DNA of 42,437 nt. Origin: Pseudomonadota bacterium. Its GTDB lineage: Bacteria > Pseudomonadota > Gammaproteobacteria > Xanthomonadales > Xanthomonadaceae. A model generated the notes under the pieces. That model worked only from the letters and a program-made list of their open reading frames with translations. It did not search any database and was not told the DNA's origin. The DNA is taken from positions 1 to 42,437 of the forward strand of contig JAEWOJ010000174.1 of NCBI GenBank assembly GCA_023399815.1. The letters are read 5' to 3'. The position numbers were made by a program, and so were the translations under genes. How positions within the stretch are numbered: position 1 is the stretch's first letter; each line of letters starts with the position of its first letter. Shown here piece by piece: positions 1 to 7,445 of this stretch.

Positions 1-53
1 GCACTACGCGGTGTGCGCGGCATCGCCGGTGGCGGTATGGCTGTCGCATACAC

Positions 54-86
54 GAAAAGCCCGCTGATTGTGCAGTGGGCTTCGTT
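54..86. terminator. Hairpin terminator-like element at the left edge
   Basis: The arms GAAAAGCCCGCTG and CAGTGGGCTTCGTTC pair with one G-T wobble around a short loop and are flanked by A-rich and T-rich ends. It could end a gene that lies mostly left of the window. The first 50 bases hold no coding region that I can support. Confidence 0.4.
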
Positions 87-196
87 CCGCAACAGATTGG
101 GCCGTGAGTAGGTCGGGGGACTACACCCCTGACGTGCCTCATGACGAATGGCTCTGCTTGCATCGGCCACGTAAGGCCGACCTACGGCTGATCGAC

Positions 197-369
197 AGTG
201 CCGACCAACGGTCGGCACCCACCGCATATTCATCGCACCCGGTAGCGCGCAGGTTGGGCTGACGGAGGAGAAGCCCAGCGCCTTTCCGTTTGGTGGCACG
301 GCATCCTGGCGTTGCTGTGCTCAACCCAACCTGCGGCTACAGGGTGGGTGCCGACCGTTGGTCGGCACT
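197..369. repeat. Inverted doublet of palindromic repeats (SMAG/REP-like)
   Basis: A 27-base unit at 197-223 recurs as its exact reverse complement at 343-369. Each unit is itself a palindrome, GTGCCGACC-AAC-GGTCGGCAC, with 9-bp stems. Between them a second inverted pair, GCAGGTTGGG near 248-258 and CCCAACCTGC near 324-333, extends the symmetry. This resembles the GTAG-type palindromic elements of Stenotrophomonas. The rest of the gene-free stretch 1-493 shows no gene. Confidence 0.7.
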
Positions 370-437
370 GGCTGCCAATCCGCGGCCCGACCAACGATCA
401 GATACCACTGAAGGTTCGCGCTGGTGCCCCGTGTACG

Positions 438-464
438 AAAAAGCCCGCTGCGTTAGCAGCGGGC
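438..464 (-). terminator. Rho-independent terminator of the first TonB-dependent receptor gene
   Basis: A perfect 9-bp stem, GCCCGCTGC/GCAGCGGGC, with loop GTTA lies 30 bases past the stop codon of the minus-strand receptor gene. On the minus strand it is followed by five T residues (A residues at 438-442 on the plus strand). Confidence 0.85.
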
Positions 465-493
465 CGGGTGTTGCGGAACGATTGGCGCCTGGA

Positions 494-3253
494 TCAGAAC
501 TTGTAGTTCACGCCGATCTGGTAGCTGCGGCCCCACTCCACGGTTTCCAGCGGCCGGTCCTTGGTGCCGGCGTAGGTCTCGTACTTGGAGTTGGTCAGGT
601 TGCTGGCCTGCAGGAACAGGCTCAGGCCCTTGAACGCGGTGCCGTCGCCGAAGCTGTAGCCGACCTGCGCGTCCAGCACGTCCTCGCCCTTGACGTAGCG
701 CAGGGTGCGGTTGCCGTTGAAGTTGCCGATCTCGCCGATGAAGTCCGAGCGCTTGCGCTGGTTCAGGCGCACTTCGAAGCCGTCGTTCTCGTAGTAGGCG
801 GTGAAGTTGTACACGCGCTTGGACAGGCCGGGCAGCATGATCGGGTCGGCGCCGACGCTCGATGCGCTTTCCGGGTCCTTGATGCGGATGTCGCTGTCGT
901 TGAAGCTGGCGCTGGCGACCACGCCGAAGCCGCGCAGGGCGTCGACGAACAGGTCCAGCGGCAGCGACGCGGTCAGCTCGGCGCCGCGCAGGCTGCCGCC
1001 GGTGCCATTGAACGGCGCGCTGTAGTCGCCGGTGAACTGCAGCTCGATGTCCGGCGGCAGGGTGGCGCCGTTGGCCTTCAGCCAGGCCTCGACCTGCGGG
1101 GTGAAGTCGTAGCCGTCGCGGGTCTGCGTGTAGATGTAGCTCTTCAGGTCCTTGTAGAACACCGCGGCGGCCACGTAGGCCTTGTTGCCGAAGTATTTTT
1201 CCCAGGACAGGTCGGCGGCGTTGGCGATCCACGGAGCAAGGTTCGGGTTGCCGCCGCTGGCACCGGGCCTGCCGGTGCTGGTGTTCACGCCGAATTCCAT
1301 CGAGGCGCGCAGCTGGTCCACGCGCGGGCGCGCGACCTGGCGGGCCAGGGCGAAGCGCACGGTGTTCTCGGCCGGCAGTTCGAAGGCCAGGTTCAGGCTG
1401 GGCAGGAACTCGTAGTACTTCCTGCCCTGCTCGATCGGGATGACCTGGCTGCCCACCGGCTGCGAATCGTCCCAGTAGTTGGAGTGCGAGGACTGGTCCA
1501 CGTGCTGGGCCTGGATGCCGACGTTGCCGCGCACCGGCACCGAGCCGATCTGGGTGCTGATGTTGGCGCGCAGGAACACGGTGGCGATTTCCTCGTCCAC
1601 GGTCCACTGCTTGGGAATCAGGTAGCTCTCGGTGGTGGTCGGGTTGAACACCATGTACTGCGCGACCGCCGCCGGCACGTTCCACGCCGGGATGTAGCCG
1701 GCGCCGGCGAAACCGAGGTTGACCGGCTTGTACTGGAATTCGGAGGCGATGCTGGTCACGCCCTGCGCGCCGAGGTTGATGTTGCCTTCGGCCTGGGTCT
1801 TGTCCTTGCTGCGGTCGGCGTAGTTGAAGCCGGCGTCGATGTCGGTGAACCAGCTGAAGCCTTCCGGCGCCGGGAACGTGGCCGCCAGCTTGAAGCCCTT
1901 CAGCTCGTCGTCCACGTGCGGGGTCTTGCCGTAGCCCGAGCCGTAGATGGTGTTGGTCAGGTACAGCTTGCTGTAGTCGGAGTAGTCCAGGCCCGGGGTG
2001 AACTGCGGGAAGGTGCCGCCGGCGAAGTTGAGCGCCACCGAATCCAGCTGCGGCGCCGGCAGCAGCTGCAGGTTGTTCTCCAGGTTGATCTCGTCGCGCT
2101 CGGCCTTGGACCAGCTGACGTCGGCCACCAGGCGCACGTCGCCGATGTTGAATTCGTTGTTCCAGCCGAAGGCCTTGATGCTGTCCTCGCGGTGGTTGTA
2201 CATGCCGCGCACCAGCGGGTAGACGTTGTGCACCACACCGCTGACGAAGCTGCCGTTGCCGTTGACCACCACATCGGTGACGTTCAGCCGGTCGTAGCCG
2301 CCGTTGTAGTCGCCCAGGTGGATTTCCAGCTGGTTGGCGGTGTCGTATTCCTTGGCCTTGGTGTAGAAGGTGTCGAGCGTGCTGGTCCAGGCGTTGCTGG
2401 GGCGGAACTGCAGGGTCGCCATCACGCCGTCGCGCTTGGCGTTGCCGGTGCGGCGCAGCGCCTTGATGCCGTCGGAGTAGTAGGTGCCTTCGGCCACGCC
2501 GGGGCGCCAGCCGTCGCCGATGGCCTGCCACGGCTCGTACAGGCCGACCTGGTTCTCCTGCTTGGACATGTCCGAATGCGAGTAGCCGATGGCCAGGCCG
2601 ATGGTGTCGTCGGCGAACTTGTCCACGAAGCTGACGTTGAAGCGGTTGCCGTAGGGATCGACGCCGGCGGCCTCGCCCAGCGAGTTCTTCTGGTAGCGGC
2701 CGCTGACGGCGATCACGCGCTCGCCGTAGCTGAGCGGGCGCACGGTCTGCATGTCCAGCGTGCCGGACAGGCCCTGGCCGACCAGGCCGGCGTCGGGCGT
2801 CTTGTACACGGTCACGCCGCTGATCAGCTCGGACGGGTACTGGTCGAACTCGACGCTGCGGTTGTCGCCGGTGCTGACCATCTCGCGGCCGTTGAGCAGG
2901 GTGGTGGCGAAGTCGGGCGACAGGCCGCGCACGCTGATCACCTGGGCGCGGCCGGCCACGCGCTGGGCGGCCAGGCCGGGCAGGCGGGCGATGGACTCGG
3001 CGATGCTGACGTCCGGCAGTTTGCCGATGTCCTCGGCCGACACCGCCTCGACGATGGAGCTGGAATCGCGCTTGACCGAGATCGCGCTCTCGATGCCGCG
3101 ACGGATGCCGGTGACGGTGACGGTGTCCAGGTCGACGGCGTCGGCCTTCTTCTGCTCGGTATCGGTGGTGCTCTGCGCGTATGCGCCGCTGGCCTGGAAT
3201 GCCAGCGCGGACGCGAGCGCCACGCTCAACAGATTGCGCTTGGTGTTCAACAT
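494..3253 (-). CDS. TonB-dependent receptor, maltooligosaccharide type
   Basis: A 919-residue outer-membrane receptor that should carry maltodextrins across the outer membrane using TonB-ExbBD energy. A signal peptide ends at about AYA26. The plug domain starts near residue 45 with the sequence LDTVTVTGIRRGIESAI, followed by SAEDIGKLPDVSIAESIARLPG-like segments typical of the Xanthomonas/Caulobacter receptor subfamily (TonB-Xanth-Caul). A long beta-barrel follows and ends in the usual C-terminal phenylalanine. I chose the start at 3253 because the signal peptide begins there and a purine-rich GGGAGAGGGG lies just upstream; the reading frame stays open further 5'. It is the lone gene of its transcript, with its own terminator and an upstream LacI-type box at 3415-3428. 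The neighbouring GH97, MFS and amylase genes point to starch breakdown products as substrate. Substrate is inference; the family call is firm. Confidence 0.93.
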   Translation of the reverse strand: MLNTKRNLLSVALASALAFQASGAYAQSTTDTEQKKADAVDLDTVTVTGIRRGIESAISVKRDSSSIVEAVSAEDIGKLPDVSIAESIARLPGLAAQRVAGRAQVISVRGLSPDFATTLLNGREMVSTGDNRSVEFDQYPSELISGVTVYKTPDAGLVGQGLSGTLDMQTVRPLSYGERVIAVSGRYQKNSLGEAAGVDPYGNRFNVSFVDKFADDTIGLAIGYSHSDMSKQENQVGLYEPWQAIGDGWRPGVAEGTYYSDGIKALRRTGNAKRDGVMATLQFRPSNAWTSTLDTFYTKAKEYDTANQLEIHLGDYNGGYDRLNVTDVVVNGNGSFVSGVVHNVYPLVRGMYNHREDSIKAFGWNNEFNIGDVRLVADVSWSKAERDEINLENNLQLLPAPQLDSVALNFAGGTFPQFTPGLDYSDYSKLYLTNTIYGSGYGKTPHVDDELKGFKLAATFPAPEGFSWFTDIDAGFNYADRSKDKTQAEGNINLGAQGVTSIASEFQYKPVNLGFAGAGYIPAWNVPAAVAQYMVFNPTTTESYLIPKQWTVDEEIATVFLRANISTQIGSVPVRGNVGIQAQHVDQSSHSNYWDDSQPVGSQVIPIEQGRKYYEFLPSLNLAFELPAENTVRFALARQVARPRVDQLRASMEFGVNTSTGRPGASGGNPNLAPWIANAADLSWEKYFGNKAYVAAAVFYKDLKSYIYTQTRDGYDFTPQVEAWLKANGATLPPDIELQFTGDYSAPFNGTGGSLRGAELTASLPLDLFVDALRGFGVVASASFNDSDIRIKDPESASSVGADPIMLPGLSKRVYNFTAYYENDGFEVRLNQRKRSDFIGEIGNFNGNRTLRYVKGEDVLDAQVGYSFGDGTAFKGLSLFLQASNLTNSKYETYAGTKDRPLETVEWGRSYQIGVNYKF

Positions 3254-3279
3254 GCTCCCCTCTCCCAGGTGATGTCGTT

Positions 3280-3311
3280 TTGCTGTTGTCTTGCTGTTGT
3301 CTTGCTGTTCT
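3280..3311 (-). repeat. Three tandem 11-base repeats in the receptor 5' leader
   Basis: TTGCTGTTGTC is repeated exactly at 3280-3290 and 3291-3301, and a partial third copy follows at 3302-3311. In the receptor mRNA this reads as an A/C-rich, G-poor, unstructured stretch (CAACAGCAAGA units) about 27 to 58 nucleotides ahead of the start codon. It could bind an RNA-binding protein or keep the ribosome site open; this is inference. Confidence 0.7.
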
Positions 3312-3414
3312 TGTGTGCGCCCGGATCGGATTCCGGGCGTTCGTCGCCGATGTGGTGCGGCTCGATTGCGACTGTCCTGCATGGTAATCAGCGGACAACG
3401 GCGTGGAATCGGCC

Positions 3415-3428
3415 TGCATACGTATTCA
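3415..3428. promoter_or_regulatory. Probable LacI-family operator in front of the receptor
   Basis: TGCATACGTATTCA is a near-perfect palindrome centred on a CpG, as usual for LacI-family sites. Read on the minus strand it is TGAATACGTATGCA, identical over 14 bases to the box at 5855-5868 in the GH97/MFS promoter region. It lies 162 bases upstream of the receptor start codon. The LacI-type gene at 9809-10840 is the likely binder. Confidence 0.7.
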
Positions 3429-3605
3429 ATGCGCAGGCATGGCGGAAGCCGGCGATGACAACGATGGCAACGATGAGGCCTGCCGTCGCCGGCCAGGCAG
3501 GCGGCATGTCGGTGGTGGCGGAATGGCCGCAGCCACGGCGTGGCCCTTGCCGTTGCCGCTCGATGACGGTGCCGGCGCGGTCCATGCGGTAGCTGCGGAA
3601 AATCG

Positions 3606-3676
3606 GCAGGTCGGGGCTACGCCCCGACGCTTGATGCCCGGATATGCAGCGCGTCGGGGACGCAGCCCCGATCTGC
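3606..3676. repeat. Inverted palindromic repeat doublet after the GH97 gene
   Basis: Two units, 3606-3630 and 3651-3676, are near-identical in opposite orientation. Each folds on itself (TCGGGGCTACGCCCCGA type). They lie directly after the GH97 stop codon and may act as transcription terminator or mRNA stabiliser. Together with the leader repeat and operator they account for most of the gene-free stretch 3254-3680. Confidence 0.7.
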
Positions 3677-3680
3677 GGTG

Positions 3681-5750
3681 TCAGTCCAGCGGGACGAAGC
3701 GGATCGCCGTGCCGCCGCCGGGCGCGAGCTTCAGGGCGATGCGGTCGCCGTTGCCGACCTCGCGGGTCTCGCGCACGAAGGCGAACGGGTTGTCCTGCCA
3801 GTTGGCGCCGTCGCCGTCACGGTAGATCTCGGCGCGGTAGCGGCGGCCGGGTTCGAGGAAGGACAGCGGCGTGTCCAGCTCATGCGGGTGGTCGTCGCCG
3901 ACGCTGCCGAGGAACCATTCGCCGCTGCCGCGCGCCTTGCGCGCGAAGGTCGCGTATTCACCGACCTCGCCATCCAGCACGCGGCTTTCCTCCCAGTCCA
4001 CCGCCACGTCCTTGATGAACTGGAAGGCATCGGGATGCTGCGCGTAGTGCTCGGGCAGGTCGGCCACCATCTGGATCGGGCTGTACAGCACCACGTACAG
4101 CGCCAGCTGCTTGGCCAGGGTGCTGCGCAGCGGCAGGCCGTTGCGGCCCTTCAGGCTGACGATGCCGGGGGTGTAGTCCATCGGCCCGGCCAGCATGCGG
4201 GTGAACACCAGCGTGGCCTCGTGTTCCGGCGGATTCGGCGGCGCGCCCCAGGCGTTGTATTCCATGCCGCGCGCGCCCTCGCGCGAGACCCAGTTGGGCC
4301 AGGTGCGGCGCAGCCCGGTGTCCTTGATCGGCTCGTGCGCGTTGACCGCGATGTGCCGTGCCGCCGCTTCCCGCACCACGCGCAGGTGGTGGTTGCTCAT
4401 CCACTGGCCCTCGTGCCATTCGCGCACGATCGGGCCGCCCGCGCGGTCCTGGCGCTGGATGTCGCCGGCGTCGCAGACGTAGCCGGTCTTGACCACGTCC
4501 ACGCCGTTGCGCGCATACAGGTCGAGCGCGGCCGGCAGCTGGCGCTCGTAGTGGCTGACCGCGCAGGCTGTCTCGTGGTGGCCGATCAGGTGCACGCCCT
4601 TGCCGGCGGCATACTTCGCCAGCCCCGGCAGGTCGAAGTCGGCGGTGGGACGGGTGAAGTCGAAGTCCCAGCCGTTGGCGAACCAGTTGCCGTCCCAGCC
4701 GGGATTCCAGCCTTCCACCAGCACGCCGCGGAAGCCATTGGCGGCGGCGAAGTCGATGTAGCGCCGGGTGTTGGCGGTGGTGGCGCCGTGCTTCGGGCCG
4801 GTCGCCCAGGTTTCCTGCTCCAGGTGCAGCGACCACCACACGCCGGCATATTTTGCCGGCGTGAACCAGCTGACGTCGCCGATCGCGTTGGGCTCGTTGA
4901 GGTTGAGGATCAGGCTGGATTCGGCCAGGTCGCCGGCGCGCTCGCCGACCTGGATGGTGCGCCAGGGCGTGTTGAACGGCAGCGCACGCACTACCGCCGC
5001 TTCGCCGCTGCCGGGCGTGAGCGCGGCGCGCAGCACGTCGCCGTCGCCACGGGCCAGGTTCATGCCGGCGTAGTCCACCAGCGCGGCTTCGTGGATGGAG
5101 ACGTGCAGGCCGTTGTCGTCGCGCAGGGTGATCGGCGTCTGCGCGGTGCCGACTTCCCGCAGTGGCGTGCGGTGGTACAGGTATTCCTCGCGGTTCCACT
5201 CGAACGCCGGGATCCACCAGGCGGTGGCCGGGCGGGCAAGGGCGAACTCGGTCAGCTCGGCGCGGATGCGCGCCTGCTGCATCGCCTTCTGCCGCGGGAA
5301 CTCGTAGCGGAAGCCGACGCCGTCGTCGTAGACGCGGAACACCACGTCGAAACGGCGGCCGGGATGGGCCGCGTCCACCGGCTTCTCGGCGAAGCTGGCG
5401 CGCAGTTCGTTGTAGTGGTTGCGGGTCAGGCGACGCTCGCCCCAGGGCTGCTCCCAGGTTTCGTCGAAGCTGCGGCTGGACTGCCCGACCAGTTCGAGGT
5501 TGCGCTCCAGCCGTCCGTCGCCGAGCAGGAAGCCCAGCCGCGACGGCGCGATCACCGGCTGCCCCCTGCGCTCGACGCGGTAGGCCAGGCGGCCTTCGTG
5601 CTGCGATTCGAGCGTGACCGCGAGCACGTCGCCGGGCGAGGCGACGCGCGCCAGCGTATCGGCCCGCGCCGGCAGGGCGGCGAGCACCAGGGCCAGCGCG
5701 GGCAGGACCAGCGCGGGCAGGAACGAAAGGGCGGGGCGGCGATGGGGCAT
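3681..5750 (-). CDS. Glycoside hydrolase family 97 alpha-glucosidase
   Basis: A 689-residue secreted enzyme of the GH97 (SusB-like) family, which releases glucose from malto-oligosaccharides, most likely in the periplasm. A signal peptide ends at about ARA30. The N-terminal beta-sandwich covers roughly residues 35-290. The TIM-barrel holds the family landmarks GVLVEGWN (342-349), KTGYV (421-425), VNAHEP (469-474), RGMEYNAWG (495-503) and AGPMDYTPG (521-529). Glu473 in NAHE corresponds to the catalytic base of SusB, and Glu498 lies in the region giving calcium and catalytic ligands. The Gly in KTGYV, where retaining members have Asp, suggests the inverting type. The start at 5750 is set by the signal peptide. 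It is transcribed divergently from the MFS gene, with a shared LacI-type box at 5855-5868. Family call firm, mechanism inferred. Confidence 0.93.
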   Translation of the reverse strand: MPHRRPALSFLPALVLPALALVLAALPARADTLARVASPGDVLAVTLESQHEGRLAYRVERRGQPVIAPSRLGFLLGDGRLERNLELVGQSSRSFDETWEQPWGERRLTRNHYNELRASFAEKPVDAAHPGRRFDVVFRVYDDGVGFRYEFPRQKAMQQARIRAELTEFALARPATAWWIPAFEWNREEYLYHRTPLREVGTAQTPITLRDDNGLHVSIHEAALVDYAGMNLARGDGDVLRAALTPGSGEAAVVRALPFNTPWRTIQVGERAGDLAESSLILNLNEPNAIGDVSWFTPAKYAGVWWSLHLEQETWATGPKHGATTANTRRYIDFAAANGFRGVLVEGWNPGWDGNWFANGWDFDFTRPTADFDLPGLAKYAAGKGVHLIGHHETACAVSHYERQLPAALDLYARNGVDVVKTGYVCDAGDIQRQDRAGGPIVREWHEGQWMSNHHLRVVREAAARHIAVNAHEPIKDTGLRRTWPNWVSREGARGMEYNAWGAPPNPPEHEATLVFTRMLAGPMDYTPGIVSLKGRNGLPLRSTLAKQLALYVVLYSPIQMVADLPEHYAQHPDAFQFIKDVAVDWEESRVLDGEVGEYATFARKARGSGEWFLGSVGDDHPHELDTPLSFLEPGRRYRAEIYRDGDGANWQDNPFAFVRETREVGNGDRIALKLAPGGGTAIRFVPLD

Positions 5751-5854
5751 GGTGGATTCGCTCCGGAACGGGGATGGTGGCGACGCGCGGCGCATCGCGC
5801 GCTGGTGGCCGACTATTCCACGGGGCGCGGGCCGACCGGCCATGCCGGTGGCAA

Positions 5855-5868
5855 TGAATACGTATGCA
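5855..5868. promoter_or_regulatory. Probable LacI-family operator between GH97 and MFS genes
   Basis: TGAATACGTATGCA, a palindrome with one mismatch, sits 105 bases from the GH97 start and 96 bases from the MFS start, in the middle of the divergent promoter region. It matches the box at 3415-3428 exactly when read on the opposite strand, so one regulator could control all the starch genes. Confidence 0.75.
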
Positions 5869-5963
5869 CCGGCGGTGCGCATCCGCCGGGTGGCCTCTAC
5901 CATGGCCCGGGCGCATCGGCGCCGTACATCGCATCCGTGATTCCCGGAGGGGGGAAGCGCTTG

Positions 5964-7445
5964 ATGAAAAGCAAACCGCAGCTGTCGTTCTGGCAGATAT
6001 GGAACATGTGTTTCGGGTTCCTCGGCATCCAGTTCGGCTTCGCGCTGCAGAACGCCAATGCCAGCCGCATCTTCGAGACGCTGGGCGCATCGATGGAGGC
6101 GGTGCCGGGGCTGTGGATCGCCGCGCCGCTGACCGGCCTGCTGGTGCAGCCGGTGATCGGCTACCTGTCCGACCGCACCTGGACCCGCTGGGGCCGGCGC
6201 CGGCCGTTCTTCATGATCGGCGCGGTGCTGACCACGCTGGCGCTGCTGGTGATGCCCAACTCGCCGACGCTGTGGATCGCCGCCGGCACGCTGTGGGTGC
6301 TGGACGCCTCGATCAATGTGTCGATGGAGCCGTTCCGCGCCTTCGTCGGCGACCAGCTGGCGCCGCGCCAGCGCCCGGCCGGCTACGCGATGCAGAGTTT
6401 CTTCATCGGCGTCGGCGCCATCGTCGCCAGCCTGCTGCCGTACCTGCTGGCGCACTGGGGCGTGGCCAATACCGCCGCCCCGGGCGAGGTGCCGGACACG
6501 GTGCGCTACGCGTTCTACTTCGGCGCGGCGGTGCTGCTGGCGGCGATCACCTGGACCGTGGCGAGCACGCGCGAATACTCCCCGGCCGAACTGGCCGCGT
6601 TCGACGACGCGCAGCCGCCGGCCGGACACCTTGCGGCCACCGCCGTGGGCGTGCCGTCCTGGAGGCAGGCCGGGTTCTGGCTGCTGCTCGGCGCGGTATT
6701 GGCGGTGCTGATCGCTTGGCGCCAGGGCGACAGGATGCTGTACGTGCTGGCCGGGCTGTGCGCCGGCTACGGCGTGCTGCTGGCGCTGGCGCGGCTGCTG
6801 CCGGGCACGCACATGCTGGCGGCCATCGTCGGCGACCTGCGGGCGATGCCGGTCACCATGCGGCGGCTGGCATGGGTGCAGTTCTTCTCGTGGTTCGCGC
6901 TGTTCGCGATGTGGATCTACACCACCGCGGCGGTGGCCGGCACCCACTTCGGCTCCACCGATCCGCAGTCGGCCGCCTACAACGAGGGCGCCAACTGGGT
7001 CGGCGTGCTGTTCGGCGCCTACAACGGCTTCGCCGCGCTGGCGGCGCTGCTGATCCCGCCGATGGTGCGCGCGCTCGGCCTGCGCTGGAGCCACCTGCTC
7101 AACCTGTGGCTGGGCGGCGCGGGGCTGGTGTCGCTGATGTTCATCGACGATCCGAAGTGGCTGCTGCTGTCGATGGTCGGCGTCGGCTTCGCCTGGGCCT
7201 CGATCCTGTCGCTGCCGTACGCGCTGCTGTCCGACAGCGTGCCCGCGTCGAAGATGGGCGTGTACATGGGCATCTTCAATTTCTTCATCGTGATCCCGCA
7301 GCTGGTGGCCGCCAGTGCGCTCGGGTTCGCCCTGCGTACCCTGCTGGGAGGCGTGCCGATGCACGTGCTGGTGCTCGGCGGCTGCAGCCTGTTCGTCGCG
7401 GGCCTGTGCGTGCTGCGGGTTCCGTCCCGTCCGGAGGTGGTGTGA
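5964..7445 (+). CDS. MFS sugar transporter (maltose/maltodextrin type)
   Basis: A 493-residue inner-membrane protein with about 12 hydrophobic segments. The signature GYLSDRTWTRWGRRRP lies after the second segment and is the motif of the sucrose/maltose-transporting branch of the major facilitator superfamily. It probably imports maltose or glucose released by the GH97 and GH13 enzymes, with proton symport; substrate is inferred from the neighbours. I chose the ATG at 5964, where the sequence MKSKPQLSFWQIWNM begins in the typical way for the family, with the GGAGGGGGGAAG purine stretch upstream as ribosome site. A TTG directly ahead is less likely. Its stop codon overlaps the amylase start codon by one base (TGATG), so the two are co-translated. 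Confidence 0.92.
   Translation: MKSKPQLSFWQIWNMCFGFLGIQFGFALQNANASRIFETLGASMEAVPGLWIAAPLTGLLVQPVIGYLSDRTWTRWGRRRPFFMIGAVLTTLALLVMPNSPTLWIAAGTLWVLDASINVSMEPFRAFVGDQLAPRQRPAGYAMQSFFIGVGAIVASLLPYLLAHWGVANTAAPGEVPDTVRYAFYFGAAVLLAAITWTVASTREYSPAELAAFDDAQPPAGHLAATAVGVPSWRQAGFWLLLGAVLAVLIAWRQGDRMLYVLAGLCAGYGVLLALARLLPGTHMLAAIVGDLRAMPVTMRRLAWVQFFSWFALFAMWIYTTAAVAGTHFGSTDPQSAAYNEGANWVGVLFGAYNGFAALAALLIPPMVRALGLRWSHLLNLWLGGAGLVSLMFIDDPKWLLLSMVGVGFAWASILSLPYALLSDSVPASKMGVYMGIFNFFIVIPQLVAASALGFALRTLLGGVPMHVLVLGGCSLFVAGLCVLRVPSRPEVV

Noticed and set aside
1..50. Possible end of a gene at the left edge
   Set aside because: One plus-strand frame runs into the hairpin at 54-86, but 20 residues without features are not enough to call a gene.
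290..3592. Very long open frames opposite or overlapping the receptor gene
   Set aside because: They are shadow frames caused by high GC codon usage; the minus-strand receptor has clear domains and the others have none.
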